From Gordius sp. MW1 (taxonomy: Eukaryota; Nematomorpha; Gordioida; Gordea; Gordiidae): a DNA stretch of 64,000 bases. The DNA lies in NCBI GenBank assembly GCA_964036665.1, contig OZ038526.1:4898001-4962000 (forward strand), in the 5' to 3' direction. The notes beneath the pieces are model-generated. The model was not told the DNA's origin. It did no database searches and saw nothing but the letters and a program-made list of their open reading frames with translations. Each line of letters starts with the position of its first letter. Positions within the stretch are counted from its first letter, which is position 1. A program made the translations under genes and the position numbers. This document shows, piece after piece, positions 38,165 through 48,597 of this stretch.

Positions 38165-38303
38165 TCCGCGCGTTCCCTCTTGCGGATATATATGTGACCC
38201 GCTCCCTTAGGGGTCGCCTTCGAAATTTTTGCTTACACGCTCGTCCCTAATACACCAAGTCCCGAATACTTATCCCACTTATCATCTAAATTTTTAGTCG
38301 ATT
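38165..38303 (+). repeat. Right direct terminal repeat of the retroelement fossil
   Basis: Same orientation as the left repeat. It is followed by about 200 bp with no counterpart on the left, which would fit a split-repeat layout or a solo extension (inference). Confidence 0.82.
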
Positions 38304-39660
38304 ACCTCTATTTACATATTTATATAACACCTTAATTACATATTCGCGGTCATTATACCTCACATATTTTACTACGCAAAATGTTTGTACATTATATTCG
38401 CTCATATGTTTACATGTTTATTTTTGGATTAATAAAAACCAATAACGCTGTGGGGGACAGTAGGGTTTGCCCTACCTGAACCCACAGGTCGATAATAATA
38501 ATTAAGCATTTGGTTTTACATTTACCTTCACATTATAAAGGTAGGATTAGCAAGTAAATTTTTTGACGAACGAATGTTGAAGAAGAAAGGAACGATTTCT
38601 TAGTGAAGGAAAGGAAAGGATGGAGGAATCGCGAGAGGAATATCGAAATGAAATACAAAATGGTATAAATCAATAGAAACATTAGACACAAGTGATCTAA
38701 AAATCTTTCATCCCTCAAAATTATAATTTACTAGTGTTGTAAATGAACGCGTTCAAATCTTTTGAAAAATTGATGAACGGCGTTCCTTTTTTTGTGAACT
38801 TTGAACGTGAACGCGTTCTTTTTTTTGATAAACGCGTTCGAAATTACCGTTCGTTCAATTTTAAAAACCCTTTTTTATTTTTATTTATTTAAAAAATAAT
38901 GTTATTTCAAATTTGTAACAAAAAAGTCTTATATTTTCTAATCCGCTGTTTTACTTTTTCCTATTACCTATTCTGAAATACTTTTAACATACCATAACGT
39001 GAAGATAAGATTAAAGTTTATTAATTTGATATTATTAATTATATTTTATTTATAGGTTTATATGGACAATCATATTATTAAATCGTCGTCATCTTCAGAT
39101 TCTGAATATTAAAAACCAGCAGATGAATTGACATCGCCATGACCAAAATTTGATAAATATTTTTCACTCATTTTATATAAAGGACCGAATTCAATAATTA
39201 CTAAATGTAAAAAAAAATAAACTTTTAGTTTTATTGAAAGAAGGGATTAAAACCCCTAGAATTGATAGCTGTCAATTCCGAGATATCATTTTTTTGACGA
39301 GGAAGTAGAGGGCGGATTGGAGGATGATATCTTATCGCAATTTTTTAAAGCGAGGGACAAAACATTAAATGTTTTTAATAAATTTCCTGCTTTAAAAGAT
39401 TCGTTTATAAAAGTACATCCAATCCCCTCATAGCTAATGCTGTATTAACTGCCAAGCGTTCCTGCTTATCCGACGAAAATTTTGAAAAACAATTATTATT
39501 ATAAATAAATAAGAAATTTTATAAATAAAAGATCTTTATATTCGCTCTATTATATTACATTTATAATTATATTATCGAAATAAAACTATTGTTTTTTATC
39601 ATGGCTAATATATATATTTTTTTTTAATAATAATATCTTTTATTAAATGAAACTATATAA

Positions 39661-40796
39661 TACTATAAAAATTATATGCTAGGTAAACATTCAAAAATTG
39701 CGATCGCGTTGAAATAGGTCATCCACCTCATTTTTAAATCCTAATCTCTATCTATATTCGAACAAAAACTCAAAGGTGTAGTCGAGGAAATCACAAACCT
39801 TTCTTTTACAGGGTCCCAATGGAAACAAGCGTGTCTCCCCACAAAATATGGTGGTTTGGGCCTGAGATCACCCCCTCTAGTAGCTTTGTCGGCCTTCATC
39901 TCGAGTCGACTTTCAGCCAAACCAATCATCGACAAAATAATCGATCAACCAGATCCCTTTACCCAAATCGCTCTCGACATGTGGAGCTCTTTGTTTGACC
40001 CTAACACTCCATTCCCTACCATAAACTCTCAAAAAAGTTGGAACACTCCTCTCTACGACCATGCCCTTAAAACTCTTATATCGGGGGCTTCGTTGGAGGA
40101 GTTACCAGCTTTAAGAAGTTTTGCATCAAGGTCCGGCCACGAGTGGTTGGAGGCCATCCCAAGTCGGACCCATGACCTTCAACTCTCCAACAACGAGTTC
40201 AGGATCGCAACAGGGCTCCGCCTAGGTTGTGATATAGTTGCCCCCCATCAATGCAACTTATGTGGCTCATCTGTAGGTACAAAAGGTCATCACGGCCTAC
40301 ATTGCAAATTTAATAAGGCCAGATCTTTACGTCACACATCTGTTAATGCTCTTCTAAAGAAGACATTCAATAAGGCTGGCTTTCCCTCCCAATTGGAGCC
40401 TAATGGTCTTTGCCTTAGCGACAAGAAGAGACCCGATGGACAGACCCTCATCCCATGGGCAAAAGGGCTATGCCTAGCATGGGACTACACTTGTCCGGAT
40501 GCCTTTGCACCCTCAAACCAAAACATAGACCCCCTTGTCGATTCTGAAAGAATAAAGTCAGCTAAATACGCAGAACTTAATTCCTCACTCCTTTTCTGCC
40601 CTATAGTGACCACTACCCTTACAACAATAGGTCCTAAAACCCAAGCCCTCCTGAAAGAATTGGGACGCCGTATAGCTGCCAATACCCTTGACAAAAGGGA
40701 AACTTTTTTTTTAAAACAGAAAATCGGAATTATAATTTGTCATTTCAACGCGATCGCAATTTTTGAATGTTTACCTAGCATATAATTTTTATAGTA
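39661..40796 (+). mobile_element. LINE fragment bounded by a perfect 55-bp inverted repeat, nested in the hAT
   Basis: 39661-39715 and 40742-40796 are exact reverse complements (TACTATAAAAATTATATGCT at the outer edge, ATTGCGATCGCGTTGAAAT at the inner). The outermost TA on each side could be a TA target duplication, or the repeat may simply be an inverted copy of the LINE 3' end. The right arm overlaps the last codons of the LINE frame. GC content inside is clearly higher than around it. Confidence 0.8.
39745..40785 (+). CDS. C-terminal part of a LINE protein with restriction-like endonuclease (R2/NeSL-type)
   Basis: An open frame of 346 codons with no start needed at its 5' end, so it is truncated. 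It begins in the post-RT region (WKQACLPTKYGGLGLRSPP). It continues through GHEWLEAIPSR and GLRLGCDI to a CX2CX8HX4C knuckle (CNLC...HHGLHC), and then to KRPDG followed 15 residues after the PD by WDYT, the PD-X(12-15)-D pattern of restriction-like endonucleases in R2-type LINEs. The reverse transcriptase is missing. The frame stays open over its whole length, so the insertion may be young or the fragment under little decay. The last residues (FNAIAIFECLPSI) are encoded by the right inverted-repeat arm. Confidence 0.8.
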   Translation, partial: SLSIFEQKLKGVVEEITNLSFTGSQWKQACLPTKYGGLGLRSPPLVALSAFISSRLSAKPIIDKIIDQPDPFTQIALDMWSSLFDPNTPFPTINSQKSWNTPLYDHALKTLISGASLEELPALRSFASRSGHEWLEAIPSRTHDLQLSNNEFRIATGLRLGCDIVAPHQCNLCGSSVGTKGHHGLHCKFNKARSLRHTSVNALLKKTFNKAGFPSQLEPNGLCLSDKKRPDGQTLIPWAKGLCLAWDYTCPDAFAPSNQNIDPLVDSERIKSAKYAELNSSLLFCPIVTTTLTTIGPKTQALLKELGRRIAANTLDKRETFFLKQKIGIIICHFNAIAIFECLPSI

Positions 40797-41205
40797 GGCT
40801 AATATATTGTGTTAAAAAATATAAAACATTTATTTAAATTAAATTTAAAAAAATTATTATAAAATTTTGAACGAACGTGAACGCGTTCCTTTTTTTTGAA
40901 AACGAACGTGAACGTGAACGCGTTTGTCAATGAACGTTGAACGCGTTCGATTTAAAAATGTTTACAGCACTATAATTTACTGAATTTTCTGTGCGATTTT
41001 GCACTACACTAAAATCATGGAATATAAGCTTTATTAAAATAAAATATTTTATTTAGAAACAATCAATTAAATATTTTGGGACATAATATGGGATCCTACA
41101 TTATATTAGATTTTTAATCCAAATGATCTCTTGATGATACCATGTGTTTGTTCAAAGATGTAGATGAAAACGTCTCACTTATAGTTATAAACAATGATGT
41201 AGACC

Positions 41206-41928
41206 ACTGGTGTAGCCAAGGCCCCCCCCCCTTGGCATAAATTTAACAAAAAATTGATTTTAATAAAATTTGAAAGTATTTCTAGTCGGATCTCGGATGA
41301 AAGACTAAGACACTTATAAATACCTTAAAAGCTTATATATATCTTTAATTTATAAATTAAATTTTTGACAAACCACACTTTTTTGTCTTTTCAACACCTC
41401 ATGCATTAATGATCGTAGTTTTTCCATACTCGAGAGGTTACAAGCTTATTTAAAAAATAGGATTTCAAGACATTGATTGATGTGATGAATTGCAACATTA
41501 ACAAATCATAGGTAATGCTCCTACTTCAGCGGAAATCTCTAAAGGACAATCGCTGAGCTAATGAAAAATTAATTGACTGTTTATTATAACGTTCCACATT
41601 CTATACACAGGATTAGTACCTTTATCATTGATCATATTTGTCTATGATTTTCTACCAGAACCTATCACGGTCTGATGATTAAATTATCTGCCAGGACCCG
41701 CCCAAACCCTTCTAATAGTCCGTTCGGCCATGCCCAAATCACTACAGCTGTCCGAACAGCCGGGCTCAAAATAATAATTTTTAATTTCGAGCATTAATTT
41801 TGTCATATTTTCGAAAAGACGGTTGCTTGCCCGGTTCCTAGGCCGCTTTTTTTAATTACAAATAAAATTGTTAAGAAATTTTTGGCAACTTCCCCCCCCC
41901 CCCCTGAGAAAATCCTGGCCACGCGTGA
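41206..41928 (-). repeat. Longer GTAGCC-ended repeat, ~720 bp
   Basis: Ends GGTGTAGCCAAGG and, inverted, CCTGGCCACGCGTG, each next to a run of C. Internally the minus strand shares TAGAAAAT...AAATATGAT-AATGA and GGGCGGG-type text with the repeat at 53149-53856, in opposite orientation. No coding frame. Confidence 0.6.
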
Positions 41929-42439
41929 TGAAACAATATCCAATGCTAGATTAAAGGTTTCTATAACAAGAAAATAAAATGCAATAAATTTTTTAAGAGC
42001 GAACTGTTGACGGTTATATCAGGGATTAAAACCCATTAAATTATTGTATCTAAAGGCATTACTTATTTTACCAATACTAACTAGGGGTCTCCGCTAGTAT
42101 AAACAAACATGTTTTTATAAAGGTTTTTATATAAAAAATAGTTCGCCATTGAATTTTTTAAAATATTTTTTGTTTATGTAATAATTTAATATTTAAAGGG
42201 AAAAATTATATAGTTGTAGTGAAACAATGTATTGTTGAGTTCATTTACCTCGAAATAGATTTGGTAGGGGTGCTCACAAGGTTAAAAGAGAAAGAATACA
42301 CGAGGAGAATTAATTTGAATTTGAATGTTTATCGTTACTATTGATATATAAATGCGCGATTTATATATTCATCACTATTATTATAATTTCGATATAGTAA
42401 AATACACTACCAACCCTTTTACTATATAGTGTATTTTTT

Positions 42440-42550
42440 TTAAGTCTATCGAGATTTCTTGCCGAGATGAGATCGAAATTCTCAAAATGGCACCCGAAAC
42501 GAGATTCTGCTTTTAAAACCGAAGCCTAACGAGATCGAAACACTTTTGTC
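42440..42550. repeat. Fragment of the GAGACGAGA MITE family
   Basis: Contains CCGAGATGAGATCG, CGAAACGAGATTC and CGAGATCGAAACACTT, matching the right arm of the MITE at 28994-29812. Confidence 0.6.
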
Positions 42551-42744
42551 TTTTTTGTATTTTCGGCCCATGATTTTAATATTCAATATTACCATCAAAG
42601 ACATTATTGTTATTGTTGACCTATACATTTCGTTAAAGGTTAGGACATTATTTATGTAGTATAGCATTGCCGCGTTTCCTTTGTACTTATTCTGATTTAA
42701 AATTCTTTCAGAAAAGTCACTTCGGTGTGTTTTTCCAATTCCGT

Positions 42745-42761
42745 GGGGGGGGGGGGGGGGG
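42745..42761. repeat. 17-base G run
   Basis: Uninterrupted G17. Similar runs of 11 or more G or C occur at 10266, 15786, 26917, 53177, 55577, 55609, 58647 and 60951, often next to GGGCGTAGCC-type repeats. Confidence 0.9.
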
Positions 42762-43150
42762 TTTAAAATATTTCATTAAAATGTGCGTTAAAATTCATAA
42801 TGATAAAAGCTTTATTAAAATCCCGAAGTGGAGGGGATATAAAAATTTGGACAATCTTGCAAATCCAACGTTATTAATATAATAATAAAAAAACACCAAT
42901 ATAGTCCCTCTCACCTCTGAAAAATCTTTTTCGATTCTTCTTCATTTTTCGAAAATGGACAATAATGAAATAATAGTCCATTTATCAATTATGTGATTGC
43001 GACTTTGCTTATTATCACAGAAGATGGAAATATATCGTTAACAATTGATTTATAAATAATCAAAATCGTAAGAAAATCTAATTTATTTCAAAATTTAATT
43101 TTGTTAATAATATAATCTTTTCACGTAAGTACCACGTAATGTTAAAACAG

Positions 43151-44575
43151 TCATATAAAGGCATCATAAGCCCGAACTGTTTTTTCCCAATATTTTTTCA
43201 TCCTACTCCTACTTGCGTTGTTATAGATAAACACGTAATTTAGTTTCGATCGCGAGGTCCATGGATTGTGTGCCAAAATGGACCTGTCACCGGTATCCTG
43301 AATCCACTTCTCAAGAATCGATACTTTATTAGAGAATAAGTGGCCTACGTTAAGAATAATGGCTCCTGCTATGCGGGCCAACTTACCCGTAACATGGACG
43401 TCGTCGATGTAAAAGTATGGCTGGGTCAAGTAGGCCTTGTAAAGTTTGAACGCCAACTCAGGGCTAAGGATAATGGCCCAACCCGAACAGTAAGGCTCAT
43501 AAAATGTTCCTTGGTATTGATCTCTCGATGCGTACCATTTATCAGACGGGCCACGCTGAATGGGTTGGTTGATCATGGCCGCACATATTAAGATGTCGCT
43601 AATGGATTTTTTGGATCCGAAAAGTTTGAAATATTCCGCATGCACCCCGGGGTCGTTGAGCATATTTGGCTTGTTAATGCAGCTATCTACGTCTAATTCA
43701 ATATCTATAGCAGAATTATTAGAGGTTCTCAACTTTTCGATCGCTTCATATAGCCAATAATTCATAAAAATCCGCATATCGATGACATTCGCTACTCGAC
43801 TAGGCCATATCTTAGAGGTTTGATTGTAAATATAGGGGAGTACCCTGTCATTGACGGGTTTTATAAGGTCGGAATATGTGCTCCACACTCTACCATAAGG
43901 ATTTTTAAATTTATGCAGCAAACCTAAAACTTGGAATATATCTACGTAAATGTCGTCGTCCGCTTTCAGTACAAACGTAGCTCCGGGGCAATGATAGCTG
44001 ATCCACTTCATGCCCATAGCAAATTTGTAAGTCAAATTGGTGTAGGCATCCTTAAACGAAGCCTGAACTATATCATCGTGATGACGGCTTTCATTCACTA
44101 TGCGGCTTTGAGTTTGGGCATCGGCCACAGTGCCCAGTATAAAAACCGTACGAAGACTCAACCCCAAAAAACTTTTAACTGAACCAAATGTTTCCCTAAT
44201 AGACTCGCGCAGCTCATAATGGCGCGGAGCGGAATGTATAATGGTAATCAAGAATACATCCGGCTCAGGCTGTGTGGAACAAAGGTTTGCGGGGTTTATG
44301 ACAAAGTCAAAATCTGGGGGCAAATCGTTCTTGGGGGAGATATTTTTAGGGATAAAAACCCCGTTAAATATAGTGTAATTAGATCGAACCTTGAGTAAAC
44401 ATTTAAGTATCGAAGGTGGGAGGCTTATTGGAAAGGCATCCAAACGTGAATTGGGTACGAGTGTTGGATTGTGGACAAGATAAATCGAGCGTTTAAGCTC
44501 GGTTAAACTAAAGAATATATAGACAATAATAAATAGGCATAGGTAGATCAATGCGTGTTTTCGCTGAAATAGCAT
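43151..44575 (-). CDS. GT31-family (beta-1,3-galactosyltransferase-like) enzyme, paralogue 2
   Basis: Single exon, 474 residues, ATG start. A short cytosolic N-terminus is followed by one membrane segment (about residues 8-24, IYLCLFIIVYIFF), giving a type II Golgi topology. The catalytic domain has VFLITIIHSAP (107-117), RESIRETFGS (123-132), the metal/UDP-binding ADDDIYVD with DDD at 206-208, EPYCSGWAIIL (360-370) and DDVHVTGKLARIAG (391-404), the GT31 counterpart of the ED-V-G motif. GT31 enzymes add galactose or N-acetyl sugars in beta-1,3 linkage to glycoproteins or glycolipids; the exact donor and acceptor cannot be read here. All motifs are intact. It lies about 1.6 kb downstream of, and in the same orientation as, its paralogue, so the pair is a tandem duplication. 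Several N-glycosylation sequons are present. Confidence 0.93.
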   Translation of the reverse strand: MLFQRKHALIYLCLFIIVYIFFSLTELKRSIYLVHNPTLVPNSRLDAFPISLPPSILKCLLKVRSNYTIFNGVFIPKNISPKNDLPPDFDFVINPANLCSTQPEPDVFLITIIHSAPRHYELRESIRETFGSVKSFLGLSLRTVFILGTVADAQTQSRIVNESRHHDDIVQASFKDAYTNLTYKFAMGMKWISYHCPGATFVLKADDDIYVDIFQVLGLLHKFKNPYGRVWSTYSDLIKPVNDRVLPYIYNQTSKIWPSRVANVIDMRIFMNYWLYEAIEKLRTSNNSAIDIELDVDSCINKPNMLNDPGVHAEYFKLFGSKKSISDILICAAMINQPIQRGPSDKWYASRDQYQGTFYEPYCSGWAIILSPELAFKLYKAYLTQPYFYIDDVHVTGKLARIAGAIILNVGHLFSNKVSILEKWIQDTGDRSILAHNPWTSRSKLNYVFIYNNASRSRMKKYWEKTVRAYDAFI

Positions 44576-46210
44576 TAGCGACCATTAAAGAGGACATTAT
44601 TAATCGATGGCATAAAATTTGGAGATAACGGGTTGAACGTCGGACTTAAACAAATAATAAACGTTTACTCAGTTTACCCAACACCACTATCTGATAAGCG
44701 TTGTGTTAATATATTATTTAACCTGCAAAATTTAACTGAGTAATTATTGGTTAAGATTATGAAATATTTCTGTATATAGGATAAATTAGGATTAATCTAA
44801 CAAATTTCAAAAAATTTTAAATCCTATAAATTATTAATATTATTTCATATATTTGGCCTTATTTGAACATTAATAGAATTGTTTAATATAGTTTTAAAGG
44901 TCAAGTATATATTTTTATTTATTTTACCCCAAAAAGATAGCCTAAATAGGAAGGCCGCTTACCAAAATTTGGGTATTTATAGAAGAGTATTTTTCAGAGG
45001 GGGATTACAAGAAGAAAGGTTTGCTATCCTCCCCTTGTTTAAAAAACATTGGAAAAAGTTTAGGAACTAATAGCAAACTTATATTTTCAGTTAAATGGCA
45101 ATTTAAAAGATGTACAATATTTGAATCAATTGCCTTTTTTAGTCTGTTGCTCATGCTATTTTAATTAAAAGGAAGTTAACCCCTCACTTTTTGTAGTTTA
45201 AAATAACATTGAATTATATAATAATTCCAGAGCAAACATTATTATAAAATATCTTTATAATTAATATACTTAAAGGCTAAGCGTCAGATGAGTAGGAAGT
45301 CTCAATGTATTTAATAAGTATTTTATGGATTTTTACGTCTTAAAATCAAAACTTAAAAAATAATTTAAAATAATTTTAAGAATTATATTTTTTTGATTAA
45401 AACATCATAGCCTCGCGGTTGAAACGCTGTTGGAACTTTACAAAGTATCTGCTAAATCGAGCTCCCCCGCCGTCATCTTCTTTACTGAAAAGAAATCAGG
45501 AAACGTACAAATATCGAAACAATTTAATTTTTGTCACAGTTGTGACCACAATGTTCAGTAACCTGGCACCCGAGGTTAGCCAATTTTAAACAAATGTACA
45601 ATTAAAATTGTAATTACTTAGGACCCTCAAAAGTTTTATCGCAAAAAATTATTATGGAAATTGTTATATCCAACATAATCTCGATCATGGATCTAGGTGG
45701 TTAATTAATTTAATATATTTGAGCAAACCGTAGATCCAATTTGCTACCTTCTATTTTTTTATAATCCTAATTATATTTTTATAAAAAATAGGAATATTTG
45801 GCTTAGAATGGATAAGTAATATTAACTTTGAATCGCAATAATAAATTTAGGTGGTATTAAGTAAAACCATAAATTGCATAGCAATTAACATATTATGGAA
45901 TTATTATGCTTCTATAGTTAGTCTCTTTTAAATTAAACATTTATTTGAAGATATGATCATAAAATATAATATGAAGTTTTAAATCTATATTTTATTGTGT
46001 TAAAACTAATTTATTTGGCTAGCAGACATTTTCTGAACCATCATAGAAAAATAGATAAAACAATTAATAAAGTTTATTAATTTTATTTTGTATAGAGGGA
46101 GATCATTGTCACGACTTAGCATCCAACTCCATTCATTCATTTTTTTCTACGGATGATTCTAAAGAGAGGATTCTATAAACATGGGGAGGATGTATTTGTC
46201 GGGATCCATA
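44576..46210. other. Spacer between the GT31 paralogues
   Basis: AT-rich. It contains the terminal-exon candidate at 45397-45484 and the palindromic motif at 45871-45886. The minus strand near 45530-45590 reads CQVTEHCGHNC, a Cys/His-rich phrase that could be another exon, but no domain is recognised. Confidence 0.4.
45397..45484 (-). CDS. Possible terminal exon, unknown product
   Basis: After a good acceptor (CTTTTCAG) the minus strand reads 28 residues (KEDDGGGARFSRYFVKFQQR and so on) to a TAA stop. Base composition is more GC-rich than the surroundings. No family is recognised, and the upstream exon was not found. It could be an alternative 3' end of the upstream GT31 gene, or chance. Confidence 0.3.
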
Positions 46211-47764
46211 TTACAAATTGTATTGGTGTTCTGTCAAAGTTCTTTGCCAAAATTTTTGCATTTTTTCCCTGTTTCCGCCGTTGTAAACGAAAATATAGTT
46301 TAACTTCGCCTTTTGAATGTAATGGTCCGACACCTTAACCGTATTGTTAGGTTCAGTAGCGTTCATCCAACGCTCTAAATAATCCGTATGCCCCGTCAAT
46401 TTGTAGTGTATATTTATTAAAAACGCTCCAGCTATGCGAGCCAACTTACCGGTAACATGAGCGTCGTCGATGAAGAAATAGGGTTGTGTAAAGTAAGCCT
46501 TATAAAGCTTAAAAGCGAGCGGAGGCGTCATGATGAGACCCCAGCCCGAGCAGTAGGGTTCGAAAAAGGAACCCGAGTATTGGGCTTCGGACACGTACCA
46601 CTTCCAACTAGTGTCCCGTAGGACTTGGGAGTTAGGCATCCCCGCACAAAATATGATATCTCGGACGCGATTAATAAAACCAAAAATTTTCCGGTATTCT
46701 TTGTACAGGGTGAGATCATTCAACATGTTAGCTTTAGTAGTTACGCATTCATCTCCTGTGCTACCATTGTCGTGCGGCTGGTTTTGCAATTGTTGCTTCC
46801 ACTGCTCAACCTTGTGGGGTAGGTCATGCCCTACTATAAGGTAATCAAATTGTTCATGGCCTAAAATCCCGTTTTGGACATAGGTGTACGGCAACACTTT
46901 ATCCTTTGTAGGCTTGATTCGATCGATATTTTGAGCCCAGAAAGCGCCGTACTTTTCCCCGAAGTCGCTAATTAAGTTTAATATTTGAAAAATGTCCACG
47001 TATATGTCATCGTCCATCTTAAGGATATAGGAAGCGTGGGGACAGTAGTAGGATATCCACTTCATGCCCATAGCAAATTTGTACGTAAGATTGTTGTAAG
47101 CGTCTTGAAAGTTGGCTTGGACAATGTCTCCATACTGAGCGCTCTCGGCATCTATCTTGCCCTGCAGGTCTTGGTTGGTTCCGACCAGACCCAAAATGAA
47201 CAAAGTTCTAACTTCGAGACCCAGGTGTTGCGTGATGGACCCCCAGGTTTCCCTGATAGTCAGCCGTTGTTCGAAGTGGGCTGGGGCAGTGTGAATGATA
47301 GTTATTAGGTATATATCTCGCGTTATTTGCAGTGTTTTATTACTGCGTTGAGTGTCACCGTTTTGATCTGTGATAGTTTCGATTAGGGTAACATTTTGCA
47401 GACAAGTGTGGATCGGGTTAATGTTAAAATCGAAATCGATCGGGAGTGATTCCCTTGACACGTTTTTATGGATGAAAACACCGTTTAAGAGAGTGTAATT
47501 CTTCTTGTACCTCTCCATGCATTGTTGAGTGGTGTCGGATTGGAATGAGGAATCATTTTGCCACAGAATTTCGGGATCGTTATAGCCGAAGATTCGCTTT
47601 TTATCGCGAATGATGATTTCATCATCGAAGACAATGTCGTTGCCGGTAATAGGGCCTAACCGGAGCTTCAGATTTGTACGGTTATAATTACTTGCCACTA
47701 AGTATATAAATATGCAACAAAAGGTAAAACCGAGGGCATTTTTTTTGTTCCAAATAACAACCAT
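46211..47764 (-). CDS. GT31-family (beta-1,3-galactosyltransferase-like) enzyme, paralogue 1
   Basis: Single exon, 517 residues, ATG start. A membrane segment at about residues 10-26 (ALGFTFCCIFIYLVA) predicts type II Golgi topology. Markers: IYLITIIHTAPAHFEQR (151-167), RETWGS (171-176), KMDDDIYVD with DDD at 251-253, EPYCSGWGLIM (402-412), DDAHVTGKLARIAGA (433-447). It aligns with paralogue 2 over the whole catalytic domain. Both share QA-F-DAYNNLTYKFAMGMKW, an unusually well kept segment, and a region of 100-150 residues between the DDD and EPYCSGW motifs, longer than I recall for vertebrate beta3Gal-T. It is about 45 residues longer than paralogue 2, mostly in the stem and in a loop near residues 310-340. 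Substrates unknown. Confidence 0.93.
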   Translation of the reverse strand: MVVIWNKKNALGFTFCCIFIYLVASNYNRTNLKLRLGPITGNDIVFDDEIIIRDKKRIFGYNDPEILWQNDSSFQSDTTQQCMERYKKNYTLLNGVFIHKNVSRESLPIDFDFNINPIHTCLQNVTLIETITDQNGDTQRSNKTLQITRDIYLITIIHTAPAHFEQRLTIRETWGSITQHLGLEVRTLFILGLVGTNQDLQGKIDAESAQYGDIVQANFQDAYNNLTYKFAMGMKWISYYCPHASYILKMDDDIYVDIFQILNLISDFGEKYGAFWAQNIDRIKPTKDKVLPYTYVQNGILGHEQFDYLIVGHDLPHKVEQWKQQLQNQPHDNGSTGDECVTTKANMLNDLTLYKEYRKIFGFINRVRDIIFCAGMPNSQVLRDTSWKWYVSEAQYSGSFFEPYCSGWGLIMTPPLAFKLYKAYFTQPYFFIDDAHVTGKLARIAGAFLINIHYKLTGHTDYLERWMNATEPNNTVKVSDHYIQKAKLNYIFVYNGGNREKMQKFWQRTLTEHQYNL

Positions 47765-48432
47765 CGAGGAGAAATGTGTAATAGGTATTATTAATTAAAA
47801 AACGTCCGCATGGTTAATAGATTTAGGGGAGTCCCCAATTATTAGAAATCCTTATGGACTGCATATAATAGTAAACAGTGAATATGATGACTGCATTGCT
47901 TAGCCAAGCTCGTTACAAATATTTATTTACCCAGCATTTGGACTATATTATAATAGGGTCCATTAATAGATAAGAGGTAGGCAGGTGAGCGATTCGGTAA
48001 ACACCCTTTAGTCAATATATTTATAATTGATTGAAAATTATTTCCAGTTAAAAAGTAAGTTAATGAGAAATTTTTAAGTAATATTAGCCTTTTAAAAATT
48101 AAAACTTGCAAATTAATATTGTCTTGTGCTAGTTCTTTTATATTTTTTACACTCCTAGCCCTATCAAACGGCCCTAAAATTGTTTTTAGAATGTAATGTG
48201 CCCCCTTTTAATTTGTTATTTAACTACTTACAACGTTAAATTATTAAGGCTTATTAACTAATCCCAATTAAAAGCAAGAAATGTAAAATTTTATCAAGAA
48301 AACAAAAGCCAAGATTAATTTAGTTTTCCATTTGTCATTCTAAAAGGTGGTCACCTGAAGAAACAGTCTTTTTCCATTATTATATATGCCAGATTCTAGA
48401 CAGCGAACATAATTAATTTTAATATTTAAATA
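47765..48432. other. No gene seen
   Basis: AT-rich upstream region of GT31 paralogue 1. It presumably contains its promoter, but no distinct element can be supported. Confidence 0.35.
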
Positions 48433-48597
48433 CATGGGCGTAACCAGCATTGGAATTAGAGGGAGGGGGCAATAATGATTTAGGGAGGGGCAAAATAATA
48501 ATTTTTTGAATTTTTAGCCATTTAAATATTCAAAAAAAAATTGGATTTAGAGGGGGGCAGCCGCCCCTCCCTACCCTCCCCCTTTGCTACGCCCATG
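48433..48597. repeat. GGGCGTAGCC-type repeat, copy 6
   Basis: Ends CATGGGCGTAACCAGC and TTTGCTACGCCCATG, with G-rich then C-rich arms. Confidence 0.85.

Larger units (their letters stand above)
35430..38500 (+). mobile_element. Compact retroelement fossil with direct terminal repeats, RT and RNase H
   Basis: Direct repeats of about 135 bp (CCGCGCGTTCCCTCTTGCGG near each start) lie at about 35432-35565 and 38165-38303, roughly 88% alike by eye. Between them are a gag-like frame, then a reverse transcriptase and an RNase H. I see no protease, integrase, tyrosine recombinase or envelope. About 200 bp beyond the second repeat includes an AATAAA-like signal (about 38430) and may belong to the element. 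Direct repeats without an integrase recall the split repeats of YR elements (DIRS/Ngaro/PAT type) or a deleted LTR element; the family is uncertain. GC content and codon use stand out from the AT-rich surroundings. It looks nearly whole in its coding part, with about one or two breaks. Moderately old by repeat divergence. Confidence 0.75.
38732..40972 (+). mobile_element. hAT DNA transposon relic with an insertion
   Basis: Tips TAGTGTTGTAAA and inverted TAGTGCTGTAAA, both followed inward by ACGCGTTC-rich text. The flanks are TAATTTAC on both sides (38724-38731 and 40973-40980), a perfect 8-bp duplication. Inside (about 39400-39505) is text matching the C-terminal dimerisation segment of hAT transposases (NAVLTAKRSCLSDENFEKQL), after an acidic segment near 39290-39360. 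The rest of the transposase is deleted or decayed. A second element with its own inverted ends (39661-40796) lies in the right half. Confidence 0.9.

Noticed and set aside
46611-46844. Plus-strand frames opposite the GT31 genes
   Set aside because: Antisense shadows of conserved coding sequence.
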